The notes below the pieces were generated by a model. That model was not told where the DNA came from. It saw only the letters and a list, made by a program, of their open reading frames with translations, and did not search any database. This document shows positions 10,288-19,105 of a stretch of 64,000 bases of DNA, piece by piece. The stretch spans positions 3,200,094 through 3,264,093 of the forward strand of contig NZ_KI421504.1 in the NCBI RefSeq assembly GCF_000473165.1, read 5' to 3'. The stretch comes from Leisingera aquimarina DSM 24565. GTDB taxonomy: Bacteria; Pseudomonadota; Alphaproteobacteria; Rhodobacterales; Rhodobacteraceae. The first letter of the stretch is position 1, and each line of letters opens with the position of its first letter. A program made the translations under genes and the position numbers.

Positions 10288-10309
10288 TTCATCTTTTCAT
10301 AAATACTCA
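10288..10309. repeat. 22-nt 3'-region motif, copy 2 (downstream of cysE)
   Basis: TTCATCTTTTCA followed by TAAATACTCA, between the cysE stop and its terminator hairpin. It differs from copy 1 (8887-8908) at two positions. Confidence 0.5.
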
Positions 10310-10334
10310 AATCCCACGGCCGGCACCAGATGTC

Positions 10335-11156
10335 TCACTCTGCCGAAGGAGACCCTGCAGGCACCACCTGATCCATATTGACCGACGGCTGATCGCAGCC
10401 CGCCTCGCCGACAATCTTCGCCGGAACACCGGCAACCGTGGTGCAGGGCGGCACTTCCTGCAGCACCACGGACCCGGCAGCAATGCGGCTGCAATGGCCC
10501 ACTTTGATGTTGCCCAGAACCTTGGCCCCGGCACCGATCAGAACCCCATCACCGATCTTCGGGTGGCGGTCCTGCTCTTCCTTGCCGGTGCCGCCCAGTG
10601 TCACCGAATGCAGCATCGACACATTGTCTCCCACCACCGCGGTCTCGCCGATCACGATGGAATGGGCATGGTCGATCATGATCCCCTTGCCGATGCGGGC
10701 ACCGGGGTGGATGTCGATGCCAAAGATCTCGGACGTGCGCATCTGAAAGAAATAGGCCAGATCCTTTTGCCCCTGCTCCATCAGGTAGTGGCTGACCCGG
10801 TAGGCCTGCACGGCTTGAAACCCCTTGAAGTAAAGGATCGGCTGCAGCAGCCGGTGGCTGGCCGGATCGCGCTCGTTGATCGCCATCAGGTCGGCACGCG
10901 CCGCCTCCACCAGTTCGGGGCAGTCCGCATAGGCGTCATCGACAATTTCCCGCAGGATTGTCATCGACATCTCGTTTGAGGACAGCTTGGCAGCAATCCG
11001 GTAGGACAGTGCCTTTTCCAGCGTCTTGTGGTGCAGAATACAGGCATGGACCAGCCCGCCCATCAGCGGCTGGGTGGCCACGGCCTCCTCAGCTTCGCGG
11101 GTGATGCGGTCCCATACGGGATCCACCGGAGTAACGGCTTGCTGTGTTTTTGCCAT
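10335..11156 (-). CDS. cysE: Serine O-acetyltransferase
   Basis: Acetylates serine with acetyl-CoA, the committed step of cysteine synthesis in the cytosol. 273 residues. The N-terminal helical domain (PVWDRITREAEEAVATQP) is followed by a left-handed beta-helix with hexapeptide repeats, visible as IHPGARIGKGIMIDHAH and VIGETAVVGDNVSMLHSVTLGG; Asp and His of IDHAH are the catalytic pair. The SD AAAGGA precedes the ATG. The tail (about residues 250-273) lacks the terminal Ile of the classical cysteine-synthase complex, matching the unusual CysK tail. Confidence 0.95.
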   Translation of the reverse strand: MAKTQQAVTPVDPVWDRITREAEEAVATQPLMGGLVHACILHHKTLEKALSYRIAAKLSSNEMSMTILREIVDDAYADCPELVEAARADLMAINERDPASHRLLQPILYFKGFQAVQAYRVSHYLMEQGQKDLAYFFQMRTSEIFGIDIHPGARIGKGIMIDHAHSIVIGETAVVGDNVSMLHSVTLGGTGKEEQDRHPKIGDGVLIGAGAKVLGNIKVGHCSRIAAGSVVLQEVPPCTTVAGVPAKIVGEAGCDQPSVNMDQVVPAGSPSAE

Positions 11157-11240
11157 GGGTCAACGTCCTTTCTCCGCCCAGACTACCCATCTAAGGTGGA
11201 TTGCAGCAAACGCAAACCCGTGATGAGGCATATTTTTGAA

Positions 11241-11579
11241 ATGAATGAGTCCGATCAGGCTGCGCTGAAACAGCAGATCACCGCCCGCCTGGCAGAGTTG
11301 GCGGCAGAGGATGCCCTTGGCGCGGAGGCGCAGGGTGTGGTGGAGCTGGATCAACAGATGGTCGGCCGCCTGTCGCGCATGGACGCCCTGCAAATGCAGG
11401 CCATGGCCAAAGCGCAGGCCGCCCGCCGCCAGTTGGAAACCCTGCGCCTCAAGGCCGCGCTTTCCCGCTTGGACGACGGCGGGTACGGGTACTGCGAAGA
11501 CTGCGGCGGCGACATCGCCCTGAAGCGTCTGCAGTTGGACCCGGCAGCGCTCAAATGCATTTCCTGCGCATCCGGGTAA
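11241..11579 (+). CDS. TraR/DksA-family zinc-finger protein
   Basis: 112 residues with a helical N-terminal coiled coil (QAALKQQITARLAELAAED) and a C-terminal four-cysteine zinc finger, YCEDCGGDIALKRLQLDP then KCISCA (C-x2-C-x17-C-x2-C). DksA/TraR proteins bind in the RNA polymerase secondary channel, but short single-finger members like this one are mostly uncharacterised. I prefer the ATG at 11241, which has GAGG 12 nt upstream; an in-frame ATG at 11223 would add six residues. Divergent from cysE, with starts about 85 bp apart. Confidence 0.8.
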   Translation: MNESDQAALKQQITARLAELAAEDALGAEAQGVVELDQQMVGRLSRMDALQMQAMAKAQAARRQLETLRLKAALSRLDDGGYGYCEDCGGDIALKRLQLDPAALKCISCASG

Positions 11580-11933
11580 CGGCGGACAGAGGTATTTCGC
11601 TTCGGGCTTTGCCCGAAACGACCGGCGCCGCGCGCCTGCGGCGCGCGGCTTGGAGACTTGATTTCAGCTGTCATTATTCAACCAGAAATCCAGAGGAAGT
11701 GCCGCCTCTCTTGGCCAATAGACTTTGCTGAGAAGCCCTTGAGGGCGCATTCTGCGTCCTCAAGACGCCTGCCCAAGTGTACCGCCAGCCTGACAGCCTC
11801 AAGGACAAGCCGCGTCAGGGCGCGGGGACCTGCGGTCCTCCTTGACCCCGCCAGTCTGCCAGGGCGCGCGCACCCGCGCCGCCGGCAGGCGGCGCTGCGC
11901 CCAACGGCTGGCCGGGCAGGTTTCCTGCACGGA
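11580..11933. repeat. Palindrome-rich intergenic spacer between the DksA-like gene and the GTA cluster
   Basis: No credible gene. It contains TTCGGGC-TTT-GCCCGAA (11601-11617), GCCGCGCGCC-TGC-GGCGCGCGGC (11627-11649) and a 12-bp stem with one G/T mismatch starting CTTGAGG (11738-11764). The first two could act as bidirectional terminators for converging transcription from the DksA-like gene and the GTA cluster. Open frames here have random-looking composition and run through these palindromes. Confidence 0.5.
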
Positions 11934-12242
11934 TCAGCGGGCGGGAGCCACTCCTGCGATACGGAGATGCCGCGCCAGTTCCCGCAGCACCAGCCGGGAG
12001 CAGTTGAGATAGACCGGATCATCCAGAAACGGCTCAGAGGCCAGATCAAACCTTCGTGCCGCGGCACTCAAACTCCCGTCGCCCCAGCGCGGGTGCAGGC
12101 GGCCTGTCAGCCCCGTATAAGCCGCTGCCTCCGACGCACCGCCAAAGATCCTACGGCACAGGCGCAGGCGGTCCGCATCCCGAACCGCCAGCAAGGCGCG
12201 CGCCACCGCCGACACATCTCCGGGCAGCACCGGGTGTATCAT
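11934..12242 (-). CDS. DUF7742 family protein, GTA-associated
   Basis: 102 residues starting MIHPVLPGDVSAVARALLAV. The start codon overlaps the g15 stop by 4 bp (ATGA), so it is the last gene of the GTA operon. The sequence is helical and Arg/Leu-rich with no membrane segment, and contains RCRRIFGG-like and LGHPRWGDGSL-like family segments. Genes of this family lie directly after g15 in many Rhodobacterales, but the function is unknown; involvement in GTA assembly or an unrelated role are both possible. An ATG further upstream in this frame (12359) would lie inside g15 and is unlikely. Confidence 0.7.
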   Translation of the reverse strand: MIHPVLPGDVSAVARALLAVRDADRLRLCRRIFGGASEAAAYTGLTGRLHPRWGDGSLSAAARRFDLASEPFLDDPVYLNCSRLVLRELARHLRIAGVAPAR

Positions 12243-15200
12243 CCCAGCAAAACCCGCGCCGCCGGTCCGGCGCCGAACCGCGCCGACCGCTGCGCCGCTT
12301 CCAGCACATCCCCCGCCTGCGCGCCATCTTCGGCCTGCGACACCGCCGGATAGGCCCATTCCGGCGTGGCAGAGGTTGCCTCCCGCAGCACCGTGGACCC
12401 GCGCATCACCCGGATGCGGTAGGATTCGCTCTCTTCACCCAGTGGCACCTCCTCCAGCTCCCAGCTGTCGCCCTCGATCCTTGTGCGGCGGATCCACGTC
12501 GCTCTCAAGTCACTGCCAAGCCCCCCGCCAAGGCGCAGATGCACCGGCGCATAGGGGCGCAGACCAATGCCCTCAAAACTCTCCTGCCGGTGCAGATAAG
12601 ACGGATCCTCCAGCGCCCGCCGTGCGGGCCCGATCCGGTAGTGCCGCAGCTGGCGCCGCTGTTCCGGCGCCAGCTCCATCTGCATCGGCGTGCCATCCAG
12701 CAGCACCACAAAAGATCCCGCAGGCCAGACCTCAGGCATCAGCGCATCACTGCCCTGCTGGCCGCGCAAACGGCCCCGCAGCAAATAGGTCTGCGGCGCG
12801 ATCAGCTCCGCCTCGCGGAACTGGAACAGCTCCCAATTGCCGGATGTGCCATCGCCGATCGCAGCGGCATTGGCGCCGTTCAGCACCGCCTCCGCCGTGC
12901 GGCTTTCCAAGGAACCGGAGATCAGCTTCACCTGCAGATCCGCGCCCAGATCCCAGCGCCCGGCCCCGGCGGCAAACAGCGGCGTTTCCGTGACGCCGAC
13001 CACCTGCCGCGCGGCAATCACCTGCTCCAGCGCGTAATTCTCATCCGCCCCGGAGCCGTAGACCGCAACGCTGCCGGGCCAGGCCGCCGCGGTCAGCGCC
13101 AGATGCGGCGCATGCGGCACCTCATCGCCGCGCATCAGCGGCAGATCCATGAACAGGGGCAGCACCGGCCCGGGGGCGGCAAAGGCATTGACCCCCGGCA
13201 GCTCCTCGGCCACTGCGGCCAGATCGTAGACGCCGGGTTCGATCCGAACCGCTTCGACCATCTGCGCCTCGGCCTGTTCCACCCGGTCAATGCGGTACAG
13301 CTGTTCGCCGTTTTCCACCGGCAGGGAGACCACATCCCCCGCCCCCAGATGCAGCATCGAGGGCGGCAGCGAGAACCGCGCCGCATCGCGCGAAATCCGC
13401 GCCTCTGCCAGCCAGCGGCTGACCACCTGACGCGCCTCGGCCCGGGTCAGCGCCAGCGGCAGCTCATTCTGGCTGACGCTATGTGTCGCCTCATCCGGCA
13501 GCACCGCCTCAACCGATCCGGCCGCATGATCGCCGCCCAATTCGGTGAACCGCAGCCGCACCCGGCCCGCCAGCTCCGCCTCGCCGGCACGGGCCAGCTC
13601 CAGGCTGCCGTCCATTTCCTCGCTCTCGGCCAGATGCTCCAGCTTCAGCGCCTTGGCCCCGCTGCCCTTGCGCATCCGGAACATCAGAACCCCGTCGCGT
13701 TCCACCGCGTCAAACCCGTGCCTCAGCATCAAGGGTTGCAGCACCGCGCGGGCGTCCGCGACATCCGGGTTCACATACCCATGCACCACGCCGTAAAGCC
13801 CGGTAACATCAATGTCGTAAAGCCCTGCCCTGTGGCACACTTCCTCCACCACAGAGGCCAGCGTGCGCTGCCCGGCGCGCCCGTTCAGCCAATGGCCGCG
13901 CAGGTAATTTTCGCCGTCGTTCCAGATCTCGATCCGGCTGGGAAAGACCGGAAACGGCCGCGCGTCCCAGGCCCAGACATAGGCGTTGGACATATCCAGC
14001 ATCCGCCCTCCGTATTCCTCTGACAGCGGATTGTTTGCCGCTTCGCCCCAATGGCCCAGAAACGCCCGCAGATAGGAAATCTGCATCAGATCGTCCCGCA
14101 ACCCGTTGGAATAACGCGGCAGTTTCGATTCCGAGCTTTTCGGGTCCAGAAACTTGTTGGGCTGATTGGTGCCCTTGTCGATGGCGGCGCAGCCAAGCTC
14201 GGTGAACCAGATGGGCTTAGACTGCGGCACCCACTCTGTCGGCACCGCCTGCCGCACCCCGCCGATACGCTGATGGTGGTCATTCATCCACCAGCTGCGG
14301 ATATCCTTATAGCGCCAGACCCAAGGTTCATCATGCGCACCATCGGTGATCGGGGTGCGGATCTGCGCTTCGCGGGCTTCGGAGGAGTGGTAATACCAGT
14401 CAAACCCCTCGCCGCCCTCGACATTGCTGCTGAGGTATTCGGGGTCATAGATCGCCGGCACGCCGGATTGCGCGTCCAGGTGATCCTCACCTTCACGCCA
14501 GTCGGACAGCGGCATGTAATTGTCGATGCCGATGAAGTCGATGTTTTCATCCGCCCACAGCGGGTCCAGATGGAAATAGCGGTCGCCCTCCGGCGACTTA
14601 TACCCCCAGTATTCCGACCAGTCGGCGGCATAGCCGATCTTGGTCCCCGCCCCCAGAAGCGCGCGCACCTCAGCTGCAAGTGCCTTCAGCATCTGAACCG
14701 CGGGAAAACCGCTGGCGCCGCGGATCTGCGTCAGCGCCCGCATCTCGGAGCTGATGCAGAAGGCCTCAACCCCGCCCGCCGCTGCACAAAGTGCAGCATT
14801 GTGCAGGATGAAGCGGCTGAGGCTCCACTCGTCCGGCCCCGTATAGGCCACGCTGCCGTCTCCCACGGTGAAATCCGCTGCGGTGACTGTACCAAAGAAC
14901 GCCGCGACCTCCGCCTCCGCTGCAGCGGTGCCATCGGGGGAACCGGCCTGCCCGGGAGCAGCTGACAACGTAATCCGTCCGCGCCAGGGCAGATGCGGCT
15001 GGCTGGCACCGCCGGTCCAGGGATCGGGCAGCACGTTGCCCTCTGCCTGATCCATCAGGATGAACGGATAAAACATCACCCGCAGGCCGCGGCCCTGCAT
15101 CTCTTGGATCGACTGGATCACCGAGGCATCCGCCGGGGTGCCGCCATAAAGCGGCTCGCCGTCTTCCTTCAAAACCTCCTCTGCCGCCGCGCGGGTGACG

Positions 15201-16153
15201 CCGCTGACGGACCAAGCCATGTTTCCTTCGGCATCCTTATGTTCCACCTTGGGCTTCAGCGTGCAGTCCCCGCACCGCAGATCGCCACCAAACCACGACA
15301 CAATCAAGGAAGCCGCACCGCAGGCCGGCAGCTCCGCCTCCAAGGCGTTCAGCGAGGTCTTGAGGTCGCTGAGACCCGAGGGCGTATGCTCATTGGCCGG
15401 CTTGGCATCCCCGGGCCCGCCGGAGTATTGCACCACATCCGCGGCCAGCGCGTACTCACCGGTGCCAGGCATCAGCGCCACCCCTTGCACCAGCTGGCCC
15501 AGGTCCAGAGCATGGGTGCTGCTGGCTGGTTGTTCGGGGCGCAGAACATCAAATGAAAACTGCGGCACCCGGTTGCCAAAACGCGCAAGGTCCAGGTTTT
15601 CCATCACCACATAAGCGGTGCCGCGGTAGGCGGGCACCTGCCCCGGCCCCTCAATCGCCTCCATCACCGGGTCGGGCAGCTGGTCCGCGGTGCCGCTATA
15701 AACGGTCATGTTCAAATCCTTCGGCGCCACTTCTTCGCCATCGGCCCAAACGCGGGCGACATGGGCCACCTCGCCCTCGCACAGCGCAACCGCCAATGAG
15801 ACGGAATAGCTGTAGCTCGTCACCTGCGGCTGGCTGGGACGTCCCTTGCCACCGCCGCCGCTGGTCTGGGAGGTTTCCAGAAACCGCGAGGTCCAGATCA
15901 CCTGCCCGCCCAGCCGCATCCGGCCATAGACCTGCGTCATGGGCGCACCCTCGCTGGCCTGGGTCAGGCGGAAGCGGTCAACTTTGCCGGTCTCCACCGG
16001 ATCGGCACCGCTGCCCAGCAGCCGCTCGTCAATCATCCGGCCCAGGGTAGCGCCGACCGCGCGGCCAATCACTGCCGAGGACAGCCCCGCCACGGTGCCG
16101 CCAATGGTGCCGCCAATCGCAGCACCCGCGGCAGAAATAAGAATGGTTGCCAT
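12239..16153 (-). CDS. GTA g15, baseplate megatron / host-interaction protein (TIM-barrel domain)
   Basis: 1304 residues, the largest protein of the GTA tail tip. The N-terminus is glycine- and alanine-rich and membrane-like (IGGTIGGTVAGLSSAVIGRA), followed by WTSRFLETSQTSGGGGKG. The middle holds a glycosidase-like TIM barrel, with IDFIGIDNYMPLSDWR and PIWFTELGCAA as recognisable strands. C-terminal beta-rich and fibronectin-like regions follow. In R. capsulatus this protein closes the tail tube and contacts the cell. Large antisense frames here (for example 12056-14023 on the plus strand) are compositional shadows. It is coupled to g14 with a shared base at 16153. Confidence 0.95.
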   Translation of the reverse strand: MATILISAAGAAIGGTIGGTVAGLSSAVIGRAVGATLGRMIDERLLGSGADPVETGKVDRFRLTQASEGAPMTQVYGRMRLGGQVIWTSRFLETSQTSGGGGKGRPSQPQVTSYSYSVSLAVALCEGEVAHVARVWADGEEVAPKDLNMTVYSGTADQLPDPVMEAIEGPGQVPAYRGTAYVVMENLDLARFGNRVPQFSFDVLRPEQPASSTHALDLGQLVQGVALMPGTGEYALAADVVQYSGGPGDAKPANEHTPSGLSDLKTSLNALEAELPACGAASLIVSWFGGDLRCGDCTLKPKVEHKDAEGNMAWSVSGVTRAAAEEVLKEDGEPLYGGTPADASVIQSIQEMQGRGLRVMFYPFILMDQAEGNVLPDPWTGGASQPHLPWRGRITLSAAPGQAGSPDGTAAAEAEVAAFFGTVTAADFTVGDGSVAYTGPDEWSLSRFILHNAALCAAAGGVEAFCISSEMRALTQIRGASGFPAVQMLKALAAEVRALLGAGTKIGYAADWSEYWGYKSPEGDRYFHLDPLWADENIDFIGIDNYMPLSDWREGEDHLDAQSGVPAIYDPEYLSSNVEGGEGFDWYYHSSEAREAQIRTPITDGAHDEPWVWRYKDIRSWWMNDHHQRIGGVRQAVPTEWVPQSKPIWFTELGCAAIDKGTNQPNKFLDPKSSESKLPRYSNGLRDDLMQISYLRAFLGHWGEAANNPLSEEYGGRMLDMSNAYVWAWDARPFPVFPSRIEIWNDGENYLRGHWLNGRAGQRTLASVVEEVCHRAGLYDIDVTGLYGVVHGYVNPDVADARAVLQPLMLRHGFDAVERDGVLMFRMRKGSGAKALKLEHLAESEEMDGSLELARAGEAELAGRVRLRFTELGGDHAAGSVEAVLPDEATHSVSQNELPLALTRAEARQVVSRWLAEARISRDAARFSLPPSMLHLGAGDVVSLPVENGEQLYRIDRVEQAEAQMVEAVRIEPGVYDLAAVAEELPGVNAFAAPGPVLPLFMDLPLMRGDEVPHAPHLALTAAAWPGSVAVYGSGADENYALEQVIAARQVVGVTETPLFAAGAGRWDLGADLQVKLISGSLESRTAEAVLNGANAAAIGDGTSGNWELFQFREAELIAPQTYLLRGRLRGQQGSDALMPEVWPAGSFVVLLDGTPMQMELAPEQRRQLRHYRIGPARRALEDPSYLHRQESFEGIGLRPYAPVHLRLGGGLGSDLRATWIRRTRIEGDSWELEEVPLGEESESYRIRVMRGSTVLREATSATPEWAYPAVSQAEDGAQAGDVLEAAQRSARFGAGPAARVLLG

Positions 16154-16707
16154 CAGATCAGCTCCTTCGGGAAGTGAAACCGCGCCACGATGCGGCGCTG
16201 CCAGGGCGGACTCAGCGGGCTTTCGACAACCCCGTGGCCGGCATAGGCGTGGATAAAGGCGGGGCCATCGCTTGCCTGTCCCGCCTGGCCGAAGGCCAGG
16301 CAGCGTCCGTCCGCCCCCGTCCCGTCAGTGGATGACGGCTGGCGCTTCTCGCCCAGCCGTGGCCGGACGCTGCCCTCGCCGGTTTGAATGCTAGTTTCGG
16401 ACTGCACCCCCAGATGCTTGGCCACCGATCCCTCGCGCATCCGGAACAGGATCACATCTCCTGCAGCTGCTTCCTCCAGCGGCTTTGCCACCAGATGCCG
16501 CGCCGCGGCCTGCCACAGTGCCTCGGCCCCCTGCGGTTCCGACCAGTCCATCGTATAGGCAGGCGGCGCTTCGGGTTCGGACCCGTACAGCTCCCGCCAC
16601 AGGCCCCGGATCAGGCCCAGGCAGTCGCAGCCCGCCCCCTGGCAGCAGGCCTGATGCACATAGGGCGTGCCGATCCAGCCCCGCGCCGCTGTCACCACCC
16701 GGATCAT
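16153..16707 (-). CDS. GTA g14, NlpC/P60-type cell-wall peptidase, with in-frame insertion
   Basis: 184 residues, about 40 longer than typical g14 proteins. The NlpC/P60 catalytic Cys lies in QGAGCDCLGLIRGLWRE and the His in FIHAYAGHGVVESPL. The enzyme is expected to cut peptidoglycan during DNA entry. Between AKHLGVQ and GPAFIHAY, where homologues run almost directly on, is an extra segment rich in Gly, Ser, Arg and Gln. It is encoded by a DNA element built of nested palindromes (16283-16374). The frame is kept, so a functional protein with a surface loop is possible. Its start overlaps g13 by 4 bp. Confidence 0.92.
   Translation of the reverse strand: MIRVVTAARGWIGTPYVHQACCQGAGCDCLGLIRGLWRELYGSEPEAPPAYTMDWSEPQGAEALWQAAARHLVAKPLEEAAAGDVILFRMREGSVAKHLGVQSETSIQTGEGSVRPRLGEKRQPSSTDGTGADGRCLAFGQAGQASDGPAFIHAYAGHGVVESPLSPPWQRRIVARFHFPKELI
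16283..16374. repeat. Multi-stem palindromic element inserted in frame in GTA g14
   Basis: Perfect hairpin GCCTGGCC-GAA-GGCCAGGC (16283-16301), then perfect 11-bp outer arms GGCAGCGTCCG (16299-16309) and CGGACGCTGCC (16364-16374). These enclose two further hairpins, CCGTCA/TGACGG (16322-16338) and GGCTGG/CCAGCC (16337-16358). The result is a cloverleaf-like fold that coincides with the extra residues of the g14 protein. Confidence 0.75.
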
Positions 16708-17591
16708 CGCCTGCTCCCGCCGGTGTTCATACCGGACTGGCGCGGCACCGCCATCACCCAGTCCTCGCCCGGAATATCGGGGAAGCCCTGGAAATTCAGC
16801 AGGTTATTGAACTTCAGCCGGCAGGTCTCCATGCGTCTGTCGCAACCGGCCTCCAGCCGGACCGTGTCACCCGGCGCCACTGCCGCGCGGATCGGTTCCC
16901 ACAGGGTGATCCGGCGCCCGTCGGCCTTGGCTTGATCCGCCTTCACGGCGGCCCACAATCCCGCAGCCGGACCGCTCAGCACCGACAGCCGCCCGCCGGT
17001 GAACCAATCCGGCTCAAACCCCGGCAATGCCTCCCAGCGGAACACTTCATTGCGTTCCACGCTTTCAGCATCCAGTTCCACGGCATAACCCGGCGTCTGC
17101 ATGTCAAACCGGCAGGCGGTATCGCCCAGCACCGCCGTGCAGGGCTTCTGATAGATCCGCCCCAGCGGCTGGTTCAGCGTCTCGGTCAGCCCGCGCAGCT
17201 CTGCCTCAAAAGCGCCGCCCGCGCGGCGGATCTCGCCGATGGAGCCGCGGAACTGCAGCCAGCGCATCGAGACATCCTGCCAGTTGACCAGCCAGCAGCG
17301 CACCTCGGCGCCGTCAAAGCGGCCTGCCTCGATATCCTCCTCGCGCACGGCAGCGTCGCTCAGCACCCCCAGCGCCTCGGTGTTGTCGACCGAGAGGCCA
17401 GTGGCCTGTTGCACCGCCCGCGCGGTCAACCCGCTGCCGGGCTGAAAGTCGACGCCATCAAACGACAGCACGCAGTCGTGATCAGTGAAGCCCAGCACGG
17501 TTCCATCGCGCCGTTCCAAGGCCCAACAGCGGCAGACAGTTGTGATGCCTGACTGAAGATGGTTCTGCAACTCCTTGGAAAGACTACTCAT
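16704..17591 (-). CDS. GTA g13, tail hub protein (DUF2163 family)
   Basis: 295 residues with the DUF2163 start (VCRCWALERRDGTVLGFTDHD) and the cysteine-containing C-terminal domain (EAGCDRRMETCRLKFNNLLNFQGFPDIPGEDW). In the R. capsulatus GTA structure this protein forms the hub of the tail tip, and its cysteines bind a metal cluster; the same CDRRMETC and upstream DTACRF cysteines are visible here. Four-base overlaps with g12 and g14 indicate coupled translation. Confidence 0.93.
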   Translation of the reverse strand: MSSLSKELQNHLQSGITTVCRCWALERRDGTVLGFTDHDCVLSFDGVDFQPGSGLTARAVQQATGLSVDNTEALGVLSDAAVREEDIEAGRFDGAEVRCWLVNWQDVSMRWLQFRGSIGEIRRAGGAFEAELRGLTETLNQPLGRIYQKPCTAVLGDTACRFDMQTPGYAVELDAESVERNEVFRWEALPGFEPDWFTGGRLSVLSGPAAGLWAAVKADQAKADGRRITLWEPIRAAVAPGDTVRLEAGCDRRMETCRLKFNNLLNFQGFPDIPGEDWVMAVPRQSGMNTGGSRR

Positions 17592-18220
17592 ACCCGCACC
17601 TCCACCACCGGCACCGCTGGTGCCTCTCCGGCCTGGAACGACGCCACGCTGGTCTGGATGCTGGCGGTATCAAACCGCACCGGCACGTCGAATTCGAACC
17701 CGGCATTGATGCTGAGACCAACCTCCGGCGGGTGCGCCAGGGTGATCAGGCCGGTGGCGGTGTCGAGGTCGTAATCGACGCTCTCGCGCAGCTCATCCTG
17801 TTCGATGCCCACCCGCACGCTGCCCGCCACAGGTTTCGAAATCGGGCGCTGATAGGTGAATTCACCGGAGCGGTAGGTCTTCATCAGCTGGAACGTTACG
17901 GTGCTGCCATCGCCCGTTGCAATTTCCTGATCGTCAAACGCCACCGCGGCGCTGGGCCGGGCGGATTTGTAATCGCTCCAGTCCTTCCAGCGGAAGCCGT
18001 AAAGCTGCCCCTGACGCGCCTCGAAGAAGGCAATCAGCACCTCGATATCCTCCAGCGCGCGCAAACCAAGCCCGGCATCATAGCGGCGGCGGGAGTGCGC
18101 CCAGGGGGTGTTGCGTTCTTCAAACCCGTTGGCGAGCGTCACTACATCGGTGCGGCGTTCCGGACCGCCAACGGAGCCGAAACTGAGCGAGGCAGGAAAG
18201 CGGACTTCATGGAAATTCAT
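17588..18220 (-). CDS. GTA g12, distal tail protein (DUF2460 family)
   Basis: 210 residues beginning MNFHEVRFPASLSFGSVGGPERRTDVV, the hallmark N-terminus of the family, with NTPWAHSRRRYDAG and FEARQGQLYGFRWKDWSDYKS as further conserved blocks. It forms the ring joining the tail tube to the hub. The ATG has AGGGTAAAC upstream, and 17 bp separate it from g11. Confidence 0.94.
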   Translation of the reverse strand: MNFHEVRFPASLSFGSVGGPERRTDVVTLANGFEERNTPWAHSRRRYDAGLGLRALEDIEVLIAFFEARQGQLYGFRWKDWSDYKSARPSAAVAFDDQEIATGDGSTVTFQLMKTYRSGEFTYQRPISKPVAGSVRVGIEQDELRESVDYDLDTATGLITLAHPPEVGLSINAGFEFDVPVRFDTASIQTSVASFQAGEAPAVPVVEVRV

Positions 18221-18237
18221 TTGTTTACCCTCCGTAT

Positions 18238-18897
18238 TTAACGGTTGCGCCCGCCGCGGTTCAGCGCGCGGGACAGCTGTGCTGCGATCTGGCTGCGGCT
18301 GCGTTCAAAGCCTTTGACGTCGGGGGTGGAGACATTCATCACCACATTGACAGCGCCGCCGCCCTGGCTGCGGACGCCAAGCGAGCCATCAGCGCCGCGG
18401 GTCAGCGGCAGGATCGCCTCCGGCCCGGCCTCGCCCATCAGCCCGGTCCCGCCGCGCATCGGAAAAGTTGTGGGTCCGGTAACGACGCCGCCCTTGGCAA
18501 AGGGCATCACCTTGCCCTGGCTGAAGGCTGCCCCGTTGGCGAAGGGCAGGATGCTGCCGATCAGGCTGCCGAAACCGTCTGAAATCAGCCCTCCCATGCG
18601 GTTCGTCACCGGCTTCATCGCGGCGTTATAGGTGGTGCGGATCATCGAGCGCGCGAGTGTATCCATCGACTCCGACAGGTTGTCGCCATCAAACACCAGC
18701 CCGTCAAAAGCGCGCCGCAACCCCTTGGAAAGGCTTCGGTCCAGAATCTGGGCGTCACGGCCGGTCTCGGAGAAACCCTCCTTCACCCGCCCCAGCACTT
18801 CTGCAAAGGCCGAGGCCATTGCGGAGGCACCGTCCAGCGCTTCTCCCAAAGCATCGCCCTGCAATTCCAGTTCTGCCATCGAGGATGAGTCAGTCAT
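18238..18897 (-). CDS. GTA g11, tape-measure protein
   Basis: 219 residues, short for a tape-measure protein, fitting the short tail of GTAs. It has an N-terminal amphipathic helical part (ALDGASAMASAFAEVLGRVKEGF) and a glycine-rich segment (AAFSQGKVMPFAKGGVVTGPT, broken in the text only by its length) near the middle, ending in a Ser/Arg/Gln tail. The start overlaps the preceding small gene by 8 bp. Confidence 0.92.
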   Translation of the reverse strand: MTDSSSMAELELQGDALGEALDGASAMASAFAEVLGRVKEGFSETGRDAQILDRSLSKGLRRAFDGLVFDGDNLSESMDTLARSMIRTTYNAAMKPVTNRMGGLISDGFGSLIGSILPFANGAAFSQGKVMPFAKGGVVTGPTTFPMRGGTGLMGEAGPEAILPLTRGADGSLGVRSQGGGAVNVVMNVSTPDVKGFERSRSQIAAQLSRALNRGGRNR

Positions 18898-19105
18898 CTG
18901 TTGTCTCCTTTTCCTGTGGGCCGGGGATGTCGGGGAAGTCCTGCATCAGGGCTGCCAATCGGTCCCGGTCCAGGGGCTGGGTTGCAGCGGCCTCACCCAG
19001 CATCAGCCGCAGTTCCGCAGGGGTCAGTTGCCAGAAGTCGCGCGGCAGCAGTTTCAGCCCCGCCATCCCGGCGCGCATCAGGGCGGGCCAGTCGAGCGCG
19101 GTCAT
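18890..19105 (-). CDS. GTA g10.1, small tail-assembly chaperone-like protein
   Basis: 71 residues, MTALDWPALMRAGMAGLKLL, followed by the conserved FWQLTPAELRLMLG segment of the family found before the tape-measure gene in Rhodobacterales GTAs and phages (rcc01693-like). Tail-assembly chaperone function is inferred from position. ATGA overlap with g10 and 8-bp overlap with g11. Confidence 0.88.
   Translation of the reverse strand: MTALDWPALMRAGMAGLKLLPRDFWQLTPAELRLMLGEAAATQPLDRDRLAALMQDFPDIPGPQEKETTDD

Larger units (their letters stand above)
10025..10334. other. Gap between cysE and cysK (310 bp)
   Basis: No coding region is visible. It holds the cysE terminator, the second copy of the TTCATCTTTTCA motif, and presumably the cysK promoter close to 10050-10150. 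I see no recognisable riboswitch or operator. Confidence 0.5.

Noticed and set aside
11678-12067. 129-codon minus-strand frame between the DksA-like gene and the GTA cluster
   Set aside because: Overlaps the DUF7742 gene in another frame and runs through palindromes.
12056-14023. 655-codon plus-strand open frame
   Set aside because: It is antisense to GTA g15, is rich in His, Arg, Pro and Gln as expected for a shadow of high-GC coding DNA, and has no SD or recognisable domain.
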